Source: Sphingobacterium zeae
GTDB taxonomy: Bacteria > Bacteroidota > Bacteroidia > Sphingobacteriales > Sphingobacteriaceae
Assembly: GCF_030818895.1 (NCBI RefSeq)
Contig: NZ_JAUTBA010000001.1
Coordinates: 3,968,001 to 4,032,000, forward strand
Direction: 5' to 3'
DNA length: 64,000 nucleotides
Position numbers and translations under genes: made by a program. This document shows, piece after piece, positions 50,466 to 59,220 of this stretch (positions are counted from its first letter, which is position 1; each line of letters starts with the position of its first letter). The notes below the pieces were generated by a model. It ran no database searches and had not been told where the DNA came from. It was given only the letters and a program-made list of their open reading frames with translations.

Positions 50466-51704
50466 ATGAAAAGAGTTGTAATAACTGGCATGGGAACAAT
50501 TAACCCGCTGGGAGAAAACATAGACATATTTTGGGATAACATTTTGCGAGGCGAAAACCACACAACACTTATTAGCCGTTTTGATGCTTCGTTGTTTCGA
50601 ACGCAGATTGCAAGTGAAATTAAACACTTTCAACCTGAAAAATACTTAGATAGAAATGAGATTAAACGGAGTGATCTCTTTACGCAATATGCTTTATACA
50701 GTGCAGCGCAGGCAATGGAAGATTCGGGACTAGATCTCGATGCCATAGATCCATTTGATATCGGTGTCATCTGGGGTGTTGGTCAGGGCGGCATGGAAAC
50801 TTTCGAAAAAGAAGTAGAAGGCTACGTGACAGGAGATTACAAACCACGATTCAGCCCTTTCTTTGTTCCTAGACTTATCGTCAATATGGCTTCAGGCATG
50901 ATTTCAATGAAGTATGGCTTAAAAGGAATCAATTACACTACCGTATCGGCTTGCGCCACATCCAATACGGCCTTTATGGATGCTTTTAATTACATTAGGC
51001 TCGGCAAAGCCAAAGTCTTTATCAGTGGCGGTTCCGAAGCCCCCATTACCCCGGCTTCCGTTGGCGGTTTTTCTGCCATGAAAGCCATGTCGAGCCGGCA
51101 TGATAGCCCACAGACTGCAAGCAGACCCTTTGATCGGGATCGTGATGGTTTTGTCATGGGTGAGGGAGCTGGAGCACTCATCTTGGAAGAATACGAACAT
51201 GCCAAGCAAAGAGGTGCAAAAATTTACGCAGAGCTTGTCGGAGCTTCAATGACCGCAGATGCTTACCATATGACCTCGCCTCATCCCGAAGGGATAGCCG
51301 CAGCAAAAGCCATGACTCTGGCTTTGGAGGAGGCTAAAATTAATACCAGTGAGCTCGACTATTTAAATCTCCACGCGACTTCAACCCCAGTAGGAGATAT
51401 CGCCGAACTTAAAGCCGTACAACGAGCTTTTGGAAACCAATATAATCTATGGGTCAGTTCTACCAAATCAATGACAGGACATTTACTTGGGGCAGCCGGC
51501 GCTATCGAAGCAATCATTGCCATAAAATCCATCAACAATAATGTAATTCCGGCAACAATTAATATCGAAAATATCGATCCCGAGATTCCCGAGGGAATTC
51601 AAATTGTGATCAATCAGCCCTTAGAAAAACCTGTTCAGACTACGATGAGCAATGCTTTTGGTTTCGGTGGGCACAATTCGAGTATCGTTTTCAAAAAGAT
51701 TTAA
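50466..51704 (+). CDS. Beta-ketoacyl-ACP synthase II (FabF-type)
   Basis: The 412-residue enzyme has the full ketosynthase triad: Cys in TTVSACATSNTAF, His in LNLHATSTPVGD, and His in SMTGHLLGAAGAIEA, and ends with SNAFGFGGHNSSIVF. It condenses malonyl-ACP with an acyl chain in fatty-acid synthesis. It is not next to acpP or other fab genes but behind a TetR gene with a matching operator, so it is probably an accessory copy under its own control rather than the housekeeping fabF. For this reason no gene symbol is assigned. Confidence 0.92.
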   Translation: MKRVVITGMGTINPLGENIDIFWDNILRGENHTTLISRFDASLFRTQIASEIKHFQPEKYLDRNEIKRSDLFTQYALYSAAQAMEDSGLDLDAIDPFDIGVIWGVGQGGMETFEKEVEGYVTGDYKPRFSPFFVPRLIVNMASGMISMKYGLKGINYTTVSACATSNTAFMDAFNYIRLGKAKVFISGGSEAPITPASVGGFSAMKAMSSRHDSPQTASRPFDRDRDGFVMGEGAGALILEEYEHAKQRGAKIYAELVGASMTADAYHMTSPHPEGIAAAKAMTLALEEAKINTSELDYLNLHATSTPVGDIAELKAVQRAFGNQYNLWVSSTKSMTGHLLGAAGAIEAIIAIKSINNNVIPATINIENIDPEIPEGIQIVINQPLEKPVQTTMSNAFGFGGHNSSIVFKKI

Positions 51705-51745
51705 TTTTTTTTGAAATAACTCTTGACAAAGTGTAATAAACACAC

Positions 51746-51753
51746 TATCTTTG
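51746..51753 (+). promoter_or_regulatory. Promoter of small RNA copy 2
   Basis: TATCTTTG is a perfect TAnnTTTG -7 box. TTG of TTGACA (51724-51729) lies exactly 20 bp upstream of it, a consensus Bacteroidota -33/-7 pair. The box ends 5 bp before the conserved RNA, as in copy 1. Confidence 0.75.
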
Positions 51754-51757
51754 TTGT

Positions 51758-51823
51758 ATCATAATTTAGGTTTATAATTGGTTATTTAAGGTTTTCATTC
51801 TCCCCGTTTGAAAACCTTTTTTT
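51758..51823 (+). ncRNA. Candidate small RNA, copy 2 (66 nt identical to copy 1)
   Basis: All 66 bases equal those of 22484-22549. The terminator stem AAGGTTTTCA/TGAAAACCTT is at 51788-51797 and 51809-51818, with loop TTCTCCCCGTT and a 7-T run. The copy begins 54 bp after the fabF-like stop codon and has its own consensus promoter, so it is an independent gene rather than a plain terminator of fabF, although it could also end that transcript. The RNA family is not recognised. Confidence 0.78.
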
Positions 51824-52023
51824 ATGCCTATTTTCTTCCATCTATCGCAAGTTTAGATCTGCTTTTTTGAATTGCCATTCCTGTTGATGTCCGAAGGTCA
51901 TTAAGTTTATTTCCAGAAGTCGAATGGGTAGACAATTAGCGTCACATCCACATACCAACTTATAACTAATCACAATTTTCAATCAATGTTTAGACAGTAA
52001 TTAGTCACTAATTATTCAGTCCC

Positions 52024-52067
52024 TACTGAGTCATCACTGAGCAAGCACTGAACGAGCACTGAACAAG
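52024..52067 (+). repeat. Short 11-bp tandem repeat
   Basis: Three clear units, CACTGAGCAAG, CACTGAACGAG and CACTGAACAAG, run from 52035 to 52067, with a weaker unit (TACTGAGTCAT) before them and CAGTG after. The surrounding 51824-52386 stretch has no supported gene. Function unknown. Confidence 0.7.
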
Positions 52068-52386
52068 CAGTGTCAAAAGGTATAATTTGGTCAGCTTTTA
52101 GTCCCAATTTGTTGCCGCTCCAAATCAAAGGGAAATTTAATTGAAGAGTTCAAATAAAACCGTTTATACAAGACCGAAAATGCAAATGGAAATATGAAAT
52201 TGCACGACCTTATCGGACTAAAATCTACGAAAGGGTATTCTCCAATATATTCCCAGACAACCGGATGGTAGAAATACGGTTAGTTGGCCATTACGATCAC
52301 TTGGTTTTGTAGATGCATTCGCTTTAAAAGAACCTATAGAAGCAATGATTGATTTTTTCACAAAGCATAAAAATTTATGAAAAAAA

Positions 52387-52414
52387 TAGCGAGACAACCG
52401 AAGTCGCCTCGCTA
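52387..52414 (-). terminator. Terminator of the SusC/SusD-like operon
   Basis: TAGCGAG (52387-52393) and CTCGCTA (52408-52414) pair, with a short GAC/GTC pair inside the loop. Read leftward the stem is followed by six T. It is 22 bp after the SusD-like stop codon. Confidence 0.75.
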
Positions 52415-52435
52415 AGTAATAATAAACATATGAAA

Positions 52436-53956
52436 TTATTCTTTACCGTTCTCTTTAGCCCACCATAATCGCTTACCCCAATTGTAATCGACTGTTCCAG
52501 CCGCTGCAGCTTTAACATTTTCTGCATTATACAAATATTCATTATTTGGATATGGTAAACGGAAAGGTTGATCGGTGTGAGGTTCTTTAAATTTTTGAAT
52601 TTTCGAAGGATAGTTTGTATTTGGAATACCCGTACGGCGATACAAGCTCCAAGCTTCATAATTTTCTTTAAATAAAGCCACCCACATATCCCAATAAACA
52701 CGTTCTTTCGTATTGTTAAACTTACCCTCACCAGACAAGTAATTCGCTACATCACTTGCTGCTACGTTATTATCTTCCATCGAAAGTGTAACGGCTTTTT
52801 CATAAGCATCTTTCGCTGTGAGCGACCCCACATTATATCCTGATAAAGCTGCTTCCGCTAAAATATAGTAGGTTTCACAGGCTTTAAAGAAGGGTACTGC
52901 ACCCGCAGGATCATTAATATAATGCAGACCAATCCAAGAAATTGAGGTTGCTGGCGATGGATTGTCTTTTGAACCATTTATAAATCCTATATACTTACCT
53001 GCATTATTCTTTTGCGCAATGGCTGCTATACGTGGATCTTTGGTCTCTAATAAATGATTGATAAAAATATCAAACATTCCCCAGTTGTTAATACGACTAC
53101 CGTAAATGCCCGATTCATACCAAGGTTCCATATAAGGTAAGGTGCCAGGGAAAAACATTTGGCAACTTTCCGCATTTGTTTCGATAACAGGATACTTATT
53201 TTTATCACTCGCAATTTCTTCAATAGTCGATTTAGCCAATGCTGGCGCAACAGAAGAAATACGCATGGCCATCCGTAAGCGCAACGAATTACAGAATTTT
53301 TGCCATCTTAACATTTGCTCCTTTATATCCGCACTTCCACTATTGGTTTTTCCATATATCACATCATAATCCCCCATTTCATCCGTTCCTATCCCTCCCG
53401 CCATTTCATCCGCAATTGATTTAAGGTCGGCCAATACTGCAGGGAAGATATCTTCCTGTTTATCATATTTGGCTTTCAAGATCGAGCCATCCTCGGGACG
53501 TCCTTGAAATGCTTCTGAATATGGAACATCACCCCAGCCATCCAATAAATACGACCACATATAATTATTCCATATTCTGGCAATGAGGCGGGTATTTTTA
53601 TATCCCTCAGCATTTTTTTCCGTTTTTTTCAACAGATCAAGCATTTGGGTAATATTATAATAACAGGCAGCCCAACGATTTCCATATGTATTATTCGAAG
53701 GTGTTAACCCGCTTAAATCCTCCGGATATTGAATTTTAACAATATAGCCTGCAAAGGTACCATAGCCATCTACATCGCCACCAAATTGATCTCCGGCATA
53801 CCGCATTACATTCACCAACATATTTTGAGGAGGAACATCGTGTAAAGCGTCCGGATCTGTATTAATTTTTTCAAAATTCTTGGTACATCCAGATACCAAA
53901 AGAGCGACTAGGATAGGTGTATATTTTAGTTTTTTTATTAAAGCATTCATATTCAT
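52436..53956 (-). CDS. SusD-like lipoprotein (SusD/RagB nutrient-binding, PF12771-type)
   Basis: The 506-residue protein has a lipoprotein signal (PILVALLVSGC) and the features of the second SusD group: NTDPDALHDVPPQNMLVN after the signal, ARIWNNYMWSYLLDGWGDVPYSEA, LRLRMAMRIS, and RRTGIPNTNYPS near the end. This group is often tied to TonB transporters for peptides or other non-starch nutrients. It lies 46 bp after the SusC gene and is its partner. The nearby peptidase genes fit a peptide substrate, but that is inference. Confidence 0.92.
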   Translation of the reverse strand: MNMNALIKKLKYTPILVALLVSGCTKNFEKINTDPDALHDVPPQNMLVNVMRYAGDQFGGDVDGYGTFAGYIVKIQYPEDLSGLTPSNNTYGNRWAACYYNITQMLDLLKKTEKNAEGYKNTRLIARIWNNYMWSYLLDGWGDVPYSEAFQGRPEDGSILKAKYDKQEDIFPAVLADLKSIADEMAGGIGTDEMGDYDVIYGKTNSGSADIKEQMLRWQKFCNSLRLRMAMRISSVAPALAKSTIEEIASDKNKYPVIETNAESCQMFFPGTLPYMEPWYESGIYGSRINNWGMFDIFINHLLETKDPRIAAIAQKNNAGKYIGFINGSKDNPSPATSISWIGLHYINDPAGAVPFFKACETYYILAEAALSGYNVGSLTAKDAYEKAVTLSMEDNNVAASDVANYLSGEGKFNNTKERVYWDMWVALFKENYEAWSLYRRTGIPNTNYPSKIQKFKEPHTDQPFRLPYPNNEYLYNAENVKAAAAGTVDYNWGKRLWWAKENGKE

Positions 53957-54002
53957 ATTTTTTTTGGTTTTCGATTTTCAAGTTTCAAAATATCTTTAAA
54001 AA

Positions 54003-57000
54003 TTAAAATGTAAAACCCAGTTTAAGGCCTATACTTCTTGAATTTGGCACGCCTGCTTGTTCAAAACCAACCCCTCTTGAGTCACTTGATACACCACCTC
54101 CTTCCGGATCCAAGCGCATCGTATTGCTTTTGTGCACCCATAAAAGCGCTAAATTTGTCCCAGTAACTGAAACACTTGCGCGTTTTATCCCTTTTATTCT
54201 GCTGTATAAAGTTTTTGGCAAATTATAGGATATATAAGCTTCTCTCAACTTTAAGAATGAACCATCAAAAACAAATGTTTCTGCAATGCTATTATTTTCA
54301 TACCAGTCTTGTGCATTAGTTTCAATGGTGTTTTCTATCCATCCATTATTTCCGTCAGACATAGCAAAGCGTTCATTTTTCATTACATCTCTACCTGCCA
54401 AGATAGCACGTTCACGAATTCCATCTGCTGCGGTAATTGATGCTATCCCTGTATTATACCCATGTGCCATTGTTTGGGACCAAATATCGCCACCTTTTCG
54501 AAAATCAAGCATAAAGCCAAATCTAAAATCCTTGATGGTAAAATCATTTCGCATCGAAGCCAAGAAATCAGGTACCACGTTACCGATATCTTGAGCATCT
54601 AAAGAATTAGCAATTGTTCCTTCCTTTCCAATTTTAATTGCTCCTTTCATTGGTCCGTCTTCGACACGATCAAAACCAGATCCGACTAAAGTGCCCCATG
54701 GTTTTCCAACAGATGCCATATTGGAGATCCCCCAAGTCCAGCCAAGTCTATAATCTTTTAAATCCAATTGTGGATATAGTTCAACAACTAAATTATTGTC
54801 TTTAGAAAAATTAACTGTTGTTGTCCAATTCAAACCATCACCACCTTTTAGGATATCGCCTCTTAATTGCAATTCAACACCTTTGCTTTTAATTTCACCA
54901 GCGTTTAGGAATATCGAACTAAAACCCACCACATTGGATGTCGATACTTGAAGTAGTTGGTTTTTATTTGTTTTATTATAATAAGTAAAATCAAGATGTA
55001 AGCGATCTTTGAATAAGCCCAGCTCCGTTCCGATTTCGTATGAAGTAATTGCTTCGGGTTCTAAGCCCTCAATAGCATACGTCATGCTCTTATACATCTG
55101 CGCTAAGTTATTATAGGAATCTGTCTGCGCATAGTAGTAATTTCCGTTTTGATACGGACGCGTTGCATTACCAACCTTAACTACATTTAGGCGCAATTTC
55201 CAGAAATTTAAATAGTCACTTTTTAACCCTTCAAAACTAGCTGTTGGCAGCCAGCTTAAACTCGCCGAAGGGTAAAAGAATGATTTCGTCAAGGTTGAAG
55301 ACCAATCATTCCGCGCTGTCAAATCCAGATATAATTCGTCACGCCAGCCTAAACTAGCCTGTGCATAAACAGAATTTGACCGGCCTTTGGAATGGTCCAT
55401 AACCGTATAAGCATCTCCAATTTTATTGGTAATAGTATAAACCCCTAATACATTTAGCCCCTTAGCACCCAAGGTGTTGGTTTCATATTGATAATCCCGA
55501 TAGTTGGCGCCTAAAATTCCCGTCAAACTTAAATCGCCAAATTGTTTATTAAAGTTTGCAATAAAATCGGCATTAAATTCAGAATTACTATTTTTTATTT
55601 GATTGAATTTACCGTTTTTATTGTCATAGTTAAAATAGGTAGTTTCAAATATATTCGTATTATAATAATCTAAGCCGACTCGACCTTCAAATTTTAAGAA
55701 ATCAAAGGGTTGATAGTACAAAGATGTCTTCCCAAATATACGATTCATCTTCAAAGCATTTTGCGATTTATTCATCGTGAAGTAAGGATTCATGTGGTAC
55801 ACGGAATTCCAATTGTAATAGGTATAGTTGCCCTGCTCATCTACCTGATCCCAATTATTTTTCAGGTCTTGCATATCTACCTGGCGGCCGAACCAAATCA
55901 AGCCATTCATTGGATTGGCACCGTCATAACCTTGGGTGACTAAGTTATTACTTTCAGTACGTGTGAAATTACTCATAATATCATATGAAACTTTATCACT
56001 GATTTTATAATTATTATTTATTTGTGCCGTATATTTCTTTTGATCGGTATTGGGTACTGTTCCGCGTTGATCACGAAAAGAAATGGAAGCTCTCGTGGAT
56101 GAACGATCTGTTTTTGAAAGTAAAGAAACGTTATGATTTTGGGAAAAACCTGTCTGGAAAAAATCCTTAACGTTATTTTTATGGGAAATCCAATCGGTAG
56201 CTTCGCGCACCCCATTATTGACAGGACTATTAAATTGAGGAACCTTTAATCCGATATCCAATCTTGCCCCCCAGGATTCATCTATATTGTCATTTGTACC
56301 AAAACTTCCTGTCCCATCAACATAACTAAATGATTTCTTCAATACATAATCCTGATACGACATGCCAGCGCCATTAATTTTATAACTGTATTCATCCCCT
56401 CTTGAACCTTGGCCATATAAATTTTGATATTTGGGTAAATTAGCTGCTCGATCAATGGAAAAATTTCCATCATAGGATATTTGTACTCCATTCTCCGCCC
56501 GCTTTCCCGATTTCGTTGTAATCATAATAACGCCTGTACCGGCACGCATACCATAAAGTGCAGCAGCTCCACCTTTCAGAATATTGATACTTTCGATATC
56601 ATCCGGATTAATATCATTTAATCCCGAACCATAATCCACCCCAGAGTAGGTATTATCACCCGAACGTTGCGTATTATTGGTAATTGGTACTCCATCGACA
56701 ACAATTAACGGCTGCTGATCTGCCTGCAGAGAAGAGTTTCCCCGAATAGAAATACGAGCTGAGGATCCTATTGCTCCACCAAATTGGTTTACTTGTACAC
56801 CAGCAGCCTTACCCGCCAAAGCTCCCGTTAAACTGTTTGCTCCCGCGTCAGTCAAAACTTCAGCTTTCAATTCCTGAGTGGCATATCCCAAAGATTTTTT
56901 TTCCCGGGTAATTCCCATCGCAGTGACCACAACTTCGTCCAAATTGCGCTCATCGGTCGTTAATGTAACCTGAATTGTACTCTGATTGGTTAAATTCACT

Positions 57001-57236
57001 TCCTTACGACCATAACCGATAGCCGAAACGCTTAAAGTCCCTGCCTGCTTGTAGTTGATCGTAAACTCGCCGTTTTGTCCTGTTTGTGTCGCTGTTCCAT
57101 CCTTGAGTTTCAGTGTAACTCCGGGTATAGGCTTTCCGTCTTGGTCGACCACCTTCCCTTTTAAAACTGTTTGCGCATATACTGCCGAGCTTACCAGAAC
57201 GGTAGCGGCTAGCATAGCAATGCTTTTTCTGTTCAT
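54003..57236 (-). CDS. SusC/RagA-family TonB-dependent transporter
   Basis: The 1077-residue protein has a signal peptide (IAMLAATVLVSSAVYAQ), a carboxypeptidase-regulatory-like domain (LKGKVVDQDGKPIPGVTLKL), the segment DEVVVTAMGITREKKSLGYA, which marks the SusC subgroup paired with SusD-like_2 proteins, a plug with ARISIRGNSSLQADQQPLIVV, and a barrel ending IGLKLGFTF. It is the outer-membrane channel partner of the SusD-like lipoprotein. The gap upstream (57237-57830) has a GTTTAGTTT motif just before the start that recurs at the AraC gene. Confidence 0.95.
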   Translation of the reverse strand: MNRKSIAMLAATVLVSSAVYAQTVLKGKVVDQDGKPIPGVTLKLKDGTATQTGQNGEFTINYKQAGTLSVSAIGYGRKEVNLTNQSTIQVTLTTDERNLDEVVVTAMGITREKKSLGYATQELKAEVLTDAGANSLTGALAGKAAGVQVNQFGGAIGSSARISIRGNSSLQADQQPLIVVDGVPITNNTQRSGDNTYSGVDYGSGLNDINPDDIESINILKGGAAALYGMRAGTGVIMITTKSGKRAENGVQISYDGNFSIDRAANLPKYQNLYGQGSRGDEYSYKINGAGMSYQDYVLKKSFSYVDGTGSFGTNDNIDESWGARLDIGLKVPQFNSPVNNGVREATDWISHKNNVKDFFQTGFSQNHNVSLLSKTDRSSTRASISFRDQRGTVPNTDQKKYTAQINNNYKISDKVSYDIMSNFTRTESNNLVTQGYDGANPMNGLIWFGRQVDMQDLKNNWDQVDEQGNYTYYNWNSVYHMNPYFTMNKSQNALKMNRIFGKTSLYYQPFDFLKFEGRVGLDYYNTNIFETTYFNYDNKNGKFNQIKNSNSEFNADFIANFNKQFGDLSLTGILGANYRDYQYETNTLGAKGLNVLGVYTITNKIGDAYTVMDHSKGRSNSVYAQASLGWRDELYLDLTARNDWSSTLTKSFFYPSASLSWLPTASFEGLKSDYLNFWKLRLNVVKVGNATRPYQNGNYYYAQTDSYNNLAQMYKSMTYAIEGLEPEAITSYEIGTELGLFKDRLHLDFTYYNKTNKNQLLQVSTSNVVGFSSIFLNAGEIKSKGVELQLRGDILKGGDGLNWTTTVNFSKDNNLVVELYPQLDLKDYRLGWTWGISNMASVGKPWGTLVGSGFDRVEDGPMKGAIKIGKEGTIANSLDAQDIGNVVPDFLASMRNDFTIKDFRFGFMLDFRKGGDIWSQTMAHGYNTGIASITAADGIRERAILAGRDVMKNERFAMSDGNNGWIENTIETNAQDWYENNSIAETFVFDGSFLKLREAYISYNLPKTLYSRIKGIKRASVSVTGTNLALLWVHKSNTMRLDPEGGGVSSDSRGVGFEQAGVPNSRSIGLKLGFTF

Positions 57237-57830
57237 AAGTTTAGTTTCAGATGTTAGTTTTTAGTGTTTTTATAACAACTAAGTTAGGGGTACTTAGCTT
57301 GCATAGATAACCGAATTTTGATCTTTAATACCCGATTTTTAACCCAAACTGTTAAATACACCAACATAATAGCAGCAGAAAAACTTCACACCACCTATAT
57401 TCTCCAAGAAAAACACACCAAAAACACACTAAACACCTTTTTTTGATTTAAAAACAACTAACAAAAAAAGCAAATAACCAATCAACCCATTGACATAATA
57501 TCGATTTAACACCTTATTTTTCAAAAAAAACCAATAAAATAAATGATTGATGTGTTTTTTTAAGATAGTGAGAAAAAAAAATGATTTTTTTTCCTCAAAA
57601 AAACAGGGATGATATGGGGTTCTACCATCGGATTTGGTAAGCTATATCCGTTTCTTTATGGAAAAAGACAGATAAATATAAAAGCAAAAATCTCATTAAA
57701 AAGAATTTTAACATTACAATTTAACGAGATTCTATTACCGCTGGATTTTAATAGCTATCTAATCAAAGCGAGCAAATAAAAGAATATTTAATGGCTTAAA
57801 GTATCCTTCATACTGTATTCCCGATTAACA
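57237..57830 (-). other. AT-rich intergenic region, no gene found
   Basis: This stretch of about 600 bp is very AT-rich, with A runs and repeats of AAAACACACC type near 57407-57440. No ORF, RNA gene or convincing terminator was found. It must hold the promoter of the SusC gene, but no clear TAnnTTTG box was identified. Confidence 0.5.
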
Positions 57831-58715
57831 TTAGATTACAGAATAGAGCGTTTGTTTATACTGCTGCACATACTCTTTTGGATTGCAGCCGACGATTTGT
57901 TTAAATACGCGATTAAAGTTGGTAATGCTATTGAAGCCACAGTTGTAGGCAATAAAAGAAACACTGTCCAAGTGATCTTCATTTAACTGATTACACACTT
58001 CTTTGACTCTTATGCGATTAAGATAAGTCACAAAAGTAACCCCACAATGCTTTTTAAAATAGCGACAAAAGGCTTGCGGCGTAAGATTGGCGCGATCAGC
58101 AACTTCTTCCAACGTCAGTTCGTCTCTATAGTGCTCCCTGATATAGTTGCAGATAAAATGAATACGATTTGATCCATGTATTGTTTCCAAACCTGCTTCC
58201 ACGCGCTCGTTACAAAGCGCATCGGCACCCCTGGAAATATTTGCTAACGTTCTCAATAGATAAAAAAAATGCATCAACTTGTCCATCTGATCCGCAGATT
58301 TCAACTGACAAACCCGTTGTGATATCTGGTCAAAATAAGTCTCGGGAACTTTAAATCCTCTGGAGTTACTATAGATAAATTGATTCAGCGATTCAAATTC
58401 GTCCAGGGAAAACAGAGATTTAAGTTTTCCGTTTGGATCGAAAAAAATGGAAACAGAGCGAGATTCATTTGAAAAACCGTCCTGAGAGGCCGATTTAAAC
58501 ACATGTGATTGGTTTGCACCCAAAAAGAAAATATCATTTTCCTTAAAGGGGTGTAAGGTATCTTCAACAATCAAAACTCCTTTGCCTTTTTTTATCCACA
58601 TTAATTGAGCTTCTTGATGTCGATGAAAATGGGGGTAGAAATTTTCCAAAACATCTTCTTGAATAGTAAGGCTCTGGCCTCGCATGGTCGGAACATTAAA
58701 TTGGAGCGTTTTCAT
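57831..58715 (-). CDS. AraC-family transcriptional regulator with cupin sensor domain
   Basis: The 294-residue protein has an N-terminal cupin-like half (HFHRHQEAQLMWIKKGKGVLI) and a C-terminal double HTH (LTLEEVADRANLTPQAFCRYFKKHCGVTF, later SISNFN-type CGFNSITNFNRVFKQIVGCNPKEY). Such regulators bind a small ligand, often a sugar, and activate nearby operons. It is transcribed leftward, in the same direction as the SusC/SusD operon below it. An inverted repeat lies directly before its ATG. Confidence 0.93.
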   Translation of the reverse strand: MKTLQFNVPTMRGQSLTIQEDVLENFYPHFHRHQEAQLMWIKKGKGVLIVEDTLHPFKENDIFFLGANQSHVFKSASQDGFSNESRSVSIFFDPNGKLKSLFSLDEFESLNQFIYSNSRGFKVPETYFDQISQRVCQLKSADQMDKLMHFFYLLRTLANISRGADALCNERVEAGLETIHGSNRIHFICNYIREHYRDELTLEEVADRANLTPQAFCRYFKKHCGVTFVTYLNRIRVKEVCNQLNEDHLDSVSFIAYNCGFNSITNFNRVFKQIVGCNPKEYVQQYKQTLYSVI

Positions 58716-58727
58716 AGGTATGTTTAG

Positions 58728-58754
58728 TTTATGTTACTGTTTAGTTAACATAAA
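58728..58754 (-). promoter_or_regulatory. Inverted and direct repeats before the araC-type gene
   Basis: TTTATGTTA (58728-58736) and TAACATAAA (58746-58754) form a perfect 9-bp inverted repeat with a 9-bp spacer. TGTTTAGTT occurs twice, 17 bp apart (58721 and 58738), a spacing common in AraC-type sites. Autoregulation is possible. The remaining gap to 59220 is AT-rich with nothing else recognised. Confidence 0.45.
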
Positions 58755-59220
58755 TATAACAACTCTAAAGCAACTACAATATATTTAGTTTGTTCATAAA
58801 ATTACAATACTAAAATATGTTTAGAATCCGACAATATTTAATAATCCTCAACAAATCTGCTAAAGAAAAGTATAATTGTTATTAAAAACGTTTTAATATT
58901 GAAAAAATGGGTTAAAATACAATTAGACTTTGATAAATTGTGATAATTATAATTCAACAGAAAGATAGAACTTTATTAAATTTCGTTTTTGACTCTTTAT
59001 AGTGTATAAAAATGAATCTTATTTGTTTGTAACAACAGCAAAAATTGCACTATCAAAGATAAACCTCTTAAATAAATCGTTTTGAAGCGCTTAAATTTTA
59101 CGATATTCGTGTTAGACAATGTACATCTAAGGGGGCAAGCCAATTGCAAATCAAAGTATATCAAAAATCTATGGCTTCAACAGAATAAAAAGCATTACGT
59201 TCTAAAAATTTCCAAAATTT

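Noticed and set aside
22484..51823. The two 66-bp identical copies considered as ends of a composite transposon
   Set aside because: They are far apart, in the same direction, without transposase genes or target duplications, and their borders coincide with promoter start and terminator.
52024..52067. Repeat cluster considered as a CRISPR remnant
   Set aside because: The units are 11 bp and directly adjacent, with no spacers and no cas genes.
52220..52380. About 50 codons open without a start (contains GFVDAFALKEPIEAMIDFF)
   Set aside because: It looks somewhat protein-like and may be a gene remnant, but it has no start codon, I could not place it in a family, and it is too short to support.
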